Shown piece by piece: positions 1-6,500 of a stretch of DNA of 13,509 nt (the stretch's first letter is position 1; each line of letters opens with the position of its first letter). Made by a program: the position numbers and the translations under genes. The notes under the pieces are model-generated. The model was not told the origin of the DNA, did no database searches, and saw only the letters and a program-made list of their open reading frames with translations. Source of the DNA: Parcubacteria group bacterium CG2_30_45_37. GTDB lineage: Bacteria > Patescibacteriota > Patescibacteriia > Patescibacteriales > GWC2-42-12. The stretch spans positions 1-13,509 of the forward strand of contig MNZH01000010.1 of NCBI GenBank assembly GCA_001873515.1, in the 5' to 3' direction.

Positions 1-2
1 CT

Positions 3-149
3 GAATATGAAGACGATGATGAGGCGGAATTAATGGAAGACCCGACGAAAACAGCCGGAGTTAAAACAGCTGACGATGAAAAACAGGACGAACCCCCCTA
101 CGCTAAAACTACGGAGGATGAAGATGAAGGAAAATATTTTTCAAGATAA
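3..149 (+). CDS. 3' end of an unidentified protein with an acidic tail (partial)
   Basis: An open frame enters from the left edge and stops with TAA at 147-149, giving about 48 residues. The tail is very rich in Asp and Glu (it begins EYEDDDEAELMEDP) and ends GKYFSR. No domain is visible, so I cannot name the protein. Residues encoded by about 93-118 (PPYAKTTED) come from a palindromic repeat related to one in the gyrA N-terminus, so part of this tail is probably repeat-derived. Coding status rests on the open frame and biased composition only. Confidence 0.55.
   Translation, partial: EYEDDDEAELMEDPTKTAGVKTADDEKQDEPPYAKTTEDEDEGKYFSR
96..117. repeat. Palindromic repeat D, copy 1 (in frame in an acidic tail)
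   Basis: The 22-nt segment at 96-117 matches the segment at 3575-3596 at 18 of 22 positions. The stem is CCTACG / CGGAGG with one mismatch around a 9-nt loop containing CTAAA. It is read in frame as part of PPYAKTTED. The match to copy 2 and the hairpin form suggest a dispersed repeat, more decayed here than in gyrA. Confidence 0.55.
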
Positions 150-165
150 TTAAACTTTTTGAATT

Positions 166-360
166 ATGAATTACGGAAATAAACATTCTAGACGCTTCTT
201 TGGATAAATTTATTAAGTCCTTGGAGAAACCAACAATTGCCAAAGTGCTGCGGATTATTGATTTGCTTGAGAAGTTTGGCTACAACTTAGGATTGCCTTA
301 CAGTAAAAAGTTGCCGACGCCCTGGACGCCAGGCTAAAAATTTCGCTGTCAGCAAGATAA
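166..360 (+). pseudogene. Decayed HigB/RelE-family (Gp49-like) toxin remnant
   Basis: The frame at 170-334 encodes a recognisable toxin fragment: INILDASLDKFIKSLEK, then IAKVLRIIDLLEKFGYNLG, then LPYSKKL. This pattern (helical DLLEKFG followed by LGxPYxKKL) is typical of HigB/phage Gp49-like mRNA interferases of the RelE fold. The frame has no start codon: the nearest ATG (166-168) is in another frame that stops at 205-207. After KKL the frame ends at TAA 335-337, whereas a different frame continues with DALDARLKIS, resembling the GDGLxELRI strand of the family, and stops at 358-360. At least two frameshifts and loss of the C-terminal half make a functional toxin unlikely. No antitoxin gene follows. 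It starts next to a GAATTATGAATTACG motif resembling repeat material inside uvrC. Confidence 0.6.
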
Positions 361-378
361 TAATTAATCTATAAAATT

Positions 379-2073
379 ATGAAGGAAAACATTGATTACA
401 AAGAGAAAATATGGAATGATGAAAATTTATCCGAACAAGAGGAGAAAGAAAGCCCGGTTTATTCCGTGGAGGAGCAGAGAGTAATTGATAATATTGATGA
501 TAGCATTGGAAGTAAAGAAAATCTTTTAGCTGGCTTGGGCAGAATAGCCAGAAATGAAATTCTTGCTAATGACACTAAAGCGCTTGAAGAAATATATGAA
601 AATAAAATAATCGGGGAAGTCGAATTAAAAGGTAAATATGATGCCAAAGCTTTTAAACAAGCTGATAAAAGTCTTATTGTTAGAAATAGTTTAAAAAAGT
701 TTTTTACTTTTGGAATAGCTGGCAGTAAATATGCCATGGAAGGAGAAAATGGTTTAGTTGATAAAAGAAATTTAAAAGAAGGATACAAAGACAGAAAAGT
801 CGGTATGCGAGGAGAGGAGATAGGCGAAACGTTAAAAGAATTGGACATGGATTTAGAAGAGAATATTTTAGGCGTTAAATCTCAATATAACGAGAAAGGT
901 ACTAAAACCGTATTTAGAGAAAAAACTGACCAAGAGGCTGATCAAGTTGCTAGTGAAATTTTCGAGAGACATCTAAAAGGGTTGGAAACCGAGACTGGCG
1001 GAGATTTGATTAAGCAAAAGGATCGGACAGAAGCAATGCAAAAAGAAATTGAAAAATATAAAGATGATTTGGATGAAAAAGATATTATAAAATTAGGAGC
1101 GGAAAAATCGTCGCTAGAAGATTTAAAAAACGAAAAACAAGAAAAATTAAATAGCGACTTAGAGCTAATCCGTTCTCCTCTCGAGACGCATCAGGAAGAA
1201 TTAGCTGGGAATTTGGAAAATTTATTGGCTTTATCTAAAGAAGCAACGGCTCAAGATGAAACCTATAAGAAAGAAATTAAAAATTTAAACGATAAAATTA
1301 CCAGAATAAAAGGCTCTAAAGTGATTAAAGATTTTTTGGGTGATGAAATAACCGAATGGGAAGAGCAAAAAGCCCAGTTAGAAGCCAATAAGAAAGCTTT
1401 TGCCGAAAAGAGACAGGCTCTTGAAACTAGAATTACGGGGGTTAAAAACGCCAAAGCCGAAATTGATAAAACTCTGGCCAGAATTAATAATATCGGCAAA
1501 ACAAAAGAAGAGTTAAGCGCGGAAAGGGCGGAAAAAGAAAAACAGCGGAAAGAAGAAAAAAAATTAACAAAAGAGGGGGCAACGGCTGGAGCTGGTCAGC
1601 AGCCTGGCAGCGGAGTAGTAGTTGAATCAGGCGGCGGAGGCGAAAGCAAAATCTCAGAGTATGCTGTTCCGGCGGCGGAGGCGGCCGGGGTGCAGTCAGC
1701 AACTTCCGAGGGCAAACAACGAAAAACCAGAAAAAAACAAACAGCAAAGGTTGAAACTGCGGCAACGACCGTGGCTGCTGGCAGTACAAGCGCTGAAGTT
1801 AGGCGGGAAAAGAAAGAGATTATTAAAAAAAAGGTTTCTGAATGGCTTAATTTATTGGATATAAAGAATGTCGTTGGGCCAGCCAAGACGGCAATGGAAA
1901 ATAATTTCAAGGTAAGCAATAAAGAATTTAATTTGACCGCTTCCATGAATTTGGATCAGGCTAGGCAAGCTTATATAAAGTATATAATAGATTTTAGACA
2001 TGGCGGAGATGATTCTCGTTTTGAAAATGCGCGAAAAGAAGCCGATGAAAAATTTGAAAAGATAATTAAATAG
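379..2073 (+). CDS. 564-aa coiled-coil protein of unknown function
   Basis: I do not recognise this family. The protein is Lys/Glu-rich with no signal peptide or membrane helix, so it is probably cytoplasmic. Residues 1-60 are acidic. Residues 60-200 are mixed and may be globular (for example VRNSLKKFFTFGIAGSKYAM at 101-120). Residues about 210-400 look like a long coiled coil with charged heptad-like spacing. Residues 400-475 are a low-complexity Gly/Ala/Ser/Thr linker including SGGGGES and a basic KQRKTRKKQ patch. Residues about 478-564 look like a second folded helical domain (KKVSEWLNLLDI, then LDQARQAYIKYIIDFRHGGD). The ATG follows an AT-rich leader with no Shine-Dalgarno. It lies 14 nt upstream of the 64-aa gene and is probably cotranscribed with it and the hydrolase. 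The layout suggests a scaffold, but that is inference. Confidence 0.8.
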   Translation: MKENIDYKEKIWNDENLSEQEEKESPVYSVEEQRVIDNIDDSIGSKENLLAGLGRIARNEILANDTKALEEIYENKIIGEVELKGKYDAKAFKQADKSLIVRNSLKKFFTFGIAGSKYAMEGENGLVDKRNLKEGYKDRKVGMRGEEIGETLKELDMDLEENILGVKSQYNEKGTKTVFREKTDQEADQVASEIFERHLKGLETETGGDLIKQKDRTEAMQKEIEKYKDDLDEKDIIKLGAEKSSLEDLKNEKQEKLNSDLELIRSPLETHQEELAGNLENLLALSKEATAQDETYKKEIKNLNDKITRIKGSKVIKDFLGDEITEWEEQKAQLEANKKAFAEKRQALETRITGVKNAKAEIDKTLARINNIGKTKEELSAERAEKEKQRKEEKKLTKEGATAGAGQQPGSGVVVESGGGGESKISEYAVPAAEAAGVQSATSEGKQRKTRKKQTAKVETAATTVAAGSTSAEVRREKKEIIKKKVSEWLNLLDIKNVVGPAKTAMENNFKVSNKEFNLTASMNLDQARQAYIKYIIDFRHGGDDSRFENARKEADEKFEKIIK

Positions 2074-2087
2074 TAATTTTAATTTTT

Positions 2088-2282
2088 ATGCCAGATACAA
2101 ACAATCAAGCTCAAAGTTTATTAAATGAATTCAAAGAGATAAATTTAAAAGCAAAAAATTATTTAAGTGAATTGGACAAAAAAATTATTCAGTTTGACCT
2201 GAAATATGCTCAACAGTTGGTTAAACATGATATTAATATGCTAAAGGCGGCTAAAAATATTTTAAAAAGTAAAAGGAAATAA
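2088..2282 (+). CDS. 64-aa helical protein of unknown function
   Basis: This short ORF starts with ATG after a 14-nt gap and ends 5 nt before the downstream hydrolase gene, an operon-like arrangement. The product is charged and predicted to be almost entirely helical (QSLLNEFKEINLKAKNYL, then KKIIQFDLKYAQQLVKHDI), ends in a basic tail KSKRK and has no cysteine or membrane segment. No family is recognised. Its place directly behind a coiled-coil protein makes a helical partner conceivable, but nothing in the sequence proves this. There is no Shine-Dalgarno, as with most genes here. Coding status is supported by tight spacing on both sides and the absence of a competing frame. Confidence 0.6.
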   Translation: MPDTNNQAQSLLNEFKEINLKAKNYLSELDKKIIQFDLKYAQQLVKHDINMLKAAKNILKSKRK

Positions 2283-2287
2283 AATTT

Positions 2288-2932
2288 ATGTACATCACTT
2301 GGCTGGGACAATCATGTTTTAAACTGCAAGATAAAATCGGGTCGGATGGCGTGACTTTGGTTACCGACCCGTATAGCGACGACATCGGCTTGAAAATGCC
2401 GCGTTTTGAAGCCGACATTGTGACCGTTTCGCATAGCCACCATGACCATAATAATATTGGTGCTCTTCGCGGCAATCCTTTTATTATTGACACGGCCGGA
2501 GAATATGAAACCAAGGGCGTGTTTGTTGAGGGCGTGGAAGCTTGGCATGATGCGGCCGAGGGCAAAGAGCGGGGCAAAAATATTATTTATCGGATTGAGA
2601 TGGAAGATATTTCCATCACTCATTTAGGCGATCTGGGGCATATTTTGGATACCAAGCAGCTGGAAAAATTAGAAGGCACGAATATTTTGTTAATTCCGGT
2701 AGGTGGAAAATATACCATTAACGCGGCTAAAGCCGTGGAAGTGATTTCCCAGATTGAACCGAGAATCGTCATTCCCATGCATTATAAAGTGCCGGGGTTG
2801 AAAATTGACTTGGACGGCGTGGAAAAATTTATTAAAGAATTGGGCCTAAAGCCGCGCCAGGAAGAGAAGTTGAAAATTTTAAAGAAAGACCTGCCGCAGG
2901 AAGATATGGAGTTAGTGGTGCTGGAGTTGTAA
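2288..2932 (+). CDS. MBL-fold metal-dependent hydrolase (UlaG-like)
   Basis: The 214-residue product is a compact metallo-beta-lactamase-fold enzyme. It begins with the typical strand MYITWLGQSCFKL and has the metal motif HxHxDH as H49-S-H51-H-D53-H54 in VSHSHHDHNN. Further likely ligands are H112/D115 (THLGDLGH) and H165 (IPMHYKVPG). The short length and the start resemble the UlaG-like/Lactamase_B_3 group, many members of which are annotated only as Zn-dependent hydrolases. The substrate cannot be told from the sequence; phosphodiester or lactone hydrolysis are known activities in the superfamily. The protein is cytoplasmic, with no signal peptide. It is the last gene of a three-gene run and is followed 25 nt later by an intrinsic terminator hairpin. 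Confidence 0.9.
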   Translation: MYITWLGQSCFKLQDKIGSDGVTLVTDPYSDDIGLKMPRFEADIVTVSHSHHDHNNIGALRGNPFIIDTAGEYETKGVFVEGVEAWHDAAEGKERGKNIIYRIEMEDISITHLGDLGHILDTKQLEKLEGTNILLIPVGGKYTINAAKAVEVISQIEPRIVIPMHYKVPGLKIDLDGVEKFIKELGLKPRQEEKLKILKKDLPQEDMELVVLEL

Positions 2933-2957
2933 AAAGGGAAAAGCCTGATAATAGAAG

Positions 2958-2979
2958 CTCCGCCAAGGTGGAGTTTTTT
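2958..2979 (+). terminator. Rho-independent terminator after the hydrolase gene
   Basis: CTCCGC (2958-2963) pairs with GTGGAG (2968-2973), including one G-T pair, around a CAAG loop. Six T follow at 2974-2979. It lies 25 nt past the stop codon at 2932 and closes the 379-2932 gene run. Confidence 0.75.
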
Positions 2980-3015
2980 AGTAGAATTAGCGATTTTTTA
3001 GCAACTAAAAATACC

Positions 3016-3044
3016 TTTACTTATTGACTTAATTTTGCTACAAT
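3016..3044 (+). promoter_or_regulatory. Sigma-70-type promoter with extended -10
   Basis: A -35-like TTTACT (3016-3021) lies 17 bp from a -10 TACAAT (3039-3044). The -10 is preceded by TG at 3036-3037, forming an extended -10 (TGC then TACAAT). Transcription would start near 3051, about 42 nt before the ATG at 3093. It follows the terminator at 2958-2979, so it probably drives the 134-aa membrane protein and perhaps gyrA. Confidence 0.55.
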
Positions 3045-3092
3045 TTAGGTAGATTCTAGCGCTTTTTTAGAGCGGTTTTAAAATGTTTTTTT

Positions 3093-3497
3093 ATGCCAAA
3101 AGGAGGCGGAAAAAAGTTAAAAATCAGGGTGAATAAAACGGCAGCCGTAAAAAGGGCTGAACCGGTTAGGGCAGAGTTTGACGGCGAAAAAGTGGAGCAG
3201 GAAAAGAGATTATTTATGTGGGTGGGTGTTAGCTGCGTCATGGCGGTTATTTTTATCATTTGGATTTTTAATTTAAAATATCAATTCGCGGCTAACACGG
3301 ATAAAAGCGGGCGGAATAATTTTAACTGGGAGCAAACCAAGGCGGAATTGGATAAAGCCATGGCGCAAATTAAGCAAGGCATTTCCGAAATTAAGCAGAC
3401 GCGGGAAACCGAACCGACGCCCGAGCAGATTGACGCGCTAAAAGGCAAGCTGCTGGGCGAGACGGCGATGGGAACGGCGAGTAGCACGATTAAATAA
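3093..3497 (+). CDS. 134-aa single-pass membrane protein of unknown function
   Basis: The basic N-terminus (KGGGKKLKIRVNK) and a charged stretch to residue 39 are followed by one clear membrane helix at about residues 41-60 (FMWVGVSCVMAVIFIIWIFN). A helical, charged region follows (residues 78-104), with a Ser/Thr-rich end (GTASSTIK). By the positive-inside rule the N-terminus should be cytoplasmic and the C-terminal 70 residues outside. No family is recognised. The ATG is the first in frame after the promoter at 3016-3044. AGGAGG at 3101-3106 lies inside the gene, so it is not the ribosome site for this start. The gene lies 53 nt upstream of gyrA, with a hairpin repeat filling the gap. Confidence 0.7.
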   Translation: MPKGGGKKLKIRVNKTAAVKRAEPVRAEFDGEKVEQEKRLFMWVGVSCVMAVIFIIWIFNLKYQFAANTDKSGRNNFNWEQTKAELDKAMAQIKQGISEIKQTRETEPTPEQIDALKGKLLGETAMGTASSTIK

Positions 3498-3506
3498 GAA
3501 TGTAAA

Positions 3507-3537
3507 ATCCCCCTGCCCCCCTTTGTTAAAGGGGGCA
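3507..3537. repeat. GC-rich hairpin repeat B in the gap before gyrA
   Basis: CCCCCTTT (3517-3524) and AAAGGGGG (3528-3535) form a perfect 8-bp stem with a GTT loop, preceded by the asymmetric head AATCCCCCTG (3507 on). No T-run follows, so it is a poor intrinsic terminator. The form (one-sided head plus GC-rich palindrome with a 3-4 nt loop) is shared with the element inside the gyrA N-terminus at 3641-3670. It occupies much of the 53-nt gap before gyrA and would lie in the gyrA leader RNA if the two genes are cotranscribed. Confidence 0.7.
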
Positions 3538-3550
3538 ATATTAAATATTT

Positions 3551-6500
3551 ATGGCGAAAAAAATAGTGAAACCCTCCTCCGCTAAAGCTTCGGAGGGCAA
3601 GAAAAATAAAAAAGAGGAAAAGCCGAAGAAAGCGAAAAAAACCCCCCTTAATCCCCCCTTGTCAGGGGGGAAAGATGAGGTCGTGGAGCCGGAAGGCAAG
3701 AACGGCGTGGGCACGATTCCCAACCAAATTGTGGCTAAAAAAGAAATGACCGCTTATGGCATGATTCAGCCCCAGCCGATTAACGACGAAATGCGCAAGT
3801 CGTATTTGGATTATGCCATGAGCGTGATTGTTTCCCGCGCTTTGCCCGATGTCCGCGACGGCCTTAAGCCGGTGCACCGCCGGATTTTATATGCCATGTG
3901 GAGTATCGGCTTGCGCGCCGGCGCCAAATTCAGAAAATCCGCCACCGTGGTGGGCGAGGTTTTGGGCAAATACCATCCGCACGGCGACACCGCGGTTTAC
4001 GATTCCATGGTCAGGATGGCCCAGGATTTTTCCATGCGCTACCCGTTAGTGCGCGGCCAGGGTAATTTCGGCTCCATGGACGGCGACAATGCCGCGGCCA
4101 TGAGATATTGTGTTACCGGCGACTCTTTGGTTTTAACGGATAAGGGTATTTTGCCGATTGAAAAAATTTCCGGCGGCAATAAAGAAAAAATTAGTCTAAA
4201 AATTCTAAACTATCAGAGTAAGCTTAAGCCGGCCAGCAAATTTTTCAATTCCGGCAAACATAAAGTAATCAAACTGGTTACTCAAGAAGGCTATGAAATA
4301 ACCGGTTCATATAATCATCCCTTAATGGTCTGGCGGCTTAACGCCTTCGGACAGCCTGATTTTAGCTGGAAATTATTATCCGACATAATCACGGATGATT
4401 ATGTCATTATCAACAGGCGCGCCGCCTTATTTAGCCGAAGTAATCCCGGATTAAAGCAGTATTGGCCCAAATTGAATTTAAAATTTAAAAATGTCGGCTT
4501 ACCCGAAAAAATGAATCGGGAGCTGGCCTTTCTGCTTGGCGCGCTGGTTGCTGAAGGCGGTTTTCACCAAAGCCAGATATTATTTAACAATCAAGACAGA
4601 GAATTTTATGAAAAAGTAAAAAAAATCATCAAATCGCTTTTTGCCGGCATTGAATTATATGAAAGAGATATCCGCGGCGGCTGCAAAGAATTAAGCATCT
4701 ATCATCAAAAAGTGGTGAAGTTTCTGAATAATCTCGGTTTGACGCAGGTCAGATCGGCAGACAAAGAAATTCCTTTCGTCATTATGCAGTCAAAAAAGGA
4801 GATCATTAGGGAATTTTTAATTGCTCTTTTCGAGGGCGACGGCTCGGTGATTTATAAAAAAGATAAAAGGCACGGCGGTGAATCAATTGAATTAACCTAT
4901 AATTCCCAAAGCCGAACATTAATAAGGCAGCTAAAAATTATTTTATTGAATTTTGGCATAACAACCACCTCTCCCTACCAAGACCGAAGAAATAATTGTT
5001 TTAAGTTGATTATTTCCGGACAGGACAGCATAAAAAATTTTTCAGAAGAAATTGGTTTTTTTTCTGATAGAAAATCCGGCATTTTAAAGCGCGTCAAGTT
5101 AATCAATGGCGGAAGGATGAGCAAATCGGACTGGATCCCTTATTTAAATAATTATTTAAGAGAGAATTATAAAAATGAATTTATTTTAAAGCATAATTTT
5201 GACCGTTATAATAATTTGGAAAAAAATTATAGACGGCTGTCGCGACTGTTAAATAAAAGGGATTTTAAAATGCTAAGCTGGTTGGCGGAAAATAAATTTT
5301 TCTTTAATAAGGTTAAGTCAGTAGACAGGCTAGCTGGTAAATTATTTGTTTATTCTTTAAAAGTAGAGAGTAATTGCCATTCTTTCATCGCTAATGGTTT
5401 TATTAATCACAACACGGAGGCAAAATTATCCGCTATCTCCGAGGAACTTTTATTTGACATAGAAAAAAATACGGTTAATTTCGCGCCCAACTTTGACGGC
5501 TCGCAATTTGAGCCGCTGGTAATGCCGGCCAAACTGCCCAATCTTTTGTTAAACGGCACCATGGGCATTGCCGTGGGCATGGCCACCAATATTCCGCCGC
5601 ACAATTTAAGCGAATTGGTGGCCGCGATTGAACATTTGCTTGATAATCCCGAAGCCACGGTGGAGGACTTGCTGCAGTTTGTTCAAGGGCCGGACTTTCC
5701 GACCGGCGGCCTGATTTTTAATAGAAACGATATTATTCAGGCTTACGCCACGGGCAAGGGCGGCATTGTCATGCGCGGCATCGCCGAAGTGGTGGAAAAT
5801 AAAAGCGGCAATTTTCAGATTGTGATTTCCGAGATACCTTATCAGGTTAATAAAGCCGCTTTGGTGGAAAAAATCGCCGAGCTGGTCAAGGATAAAAAAT
5901 TGGAAGGCATTAAAGATTTGCGCGACGAATCGGACAAGGACGGCGTGCGCGTGGTGATTGATTTGAAGAAAGACGCTTACCCCAAAAAGATTTTAAATAG
6001 CCTATTCAAGATGACCCAACTGCAGGAGACTTTTCACGTCAACATGCTGGCTTTAGTGGACGGCATTCAGCCCAAGGTGCTTACTTTAAAAATGGTTTTG
6101 GAAGAATATATTAAACACCGAATCGAAGTAGTGAAGCGCCGGACTCAGTATGATTTGGACAAAGCACGGGAGCGGGCGCATATTTTGGAAGGCCTGGTCA
6201 TCGCCCTGAACAATATTGACGCGGTGATTAAAGTGATTAAAGCTTCCAAAGACCGCGAGGTGGCCAAAGTTAATTTAATGAAGAAATTCAAGTTGACCGA
6301 ACGGCAGGCGGCGGCGATTTTGGAGATGAAGCTGGCCACTTTGGCCAATCTGGAAAGATTAAAAATTGAAAACGAATTGAAAGAAAAGCGCGTTTTAATT
6401 AAGGAGTTAGAAGCCATTTTAAAATCCGCCGTTAAAGTTAAAAGTATTATTAAAAAAGAAATTGCCGACTTGGCGGCCAAGTTCGGCGACGAGCGCCAGA

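Noticed and set aside
1484..1946. Overlapping open frames on both strands in the low-complexity part of the 564-aa gene
   Set aside because: They arise from biased Ala/Gly/Lys codons of the main frame and show no plausible protein features.
3024..3029. TTGACT as the -35 for the promoter at 3039-3044
   Set aside because: The spacer would be only 9 bp. TTTACT at 3016-3021 gives a 17-bp spacer with an extended -10, so it was preferred.
3101..3106. AGGAGG as a Shine-Dalgarno
   Set aside because: It lies inside the 134-aa reading frame, downstream of its ATG, and no suitable start codon follows at 5-10 nt; it codes for the KGGGKK region.
3507..3537. Intrinsic terminator before gyrA
   Set aside because: The hairpin is strong but is followed by CAATATT rather than a T-run; it was called a repeat.
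4109..5413. A gene fusion or a group I/II intron in gyrA
   Set aside because: The frame is continuous and the boundaries carry intein splice residues (Cys first, His-Asn last, Thr after), with no intron-like RNA signature needed.
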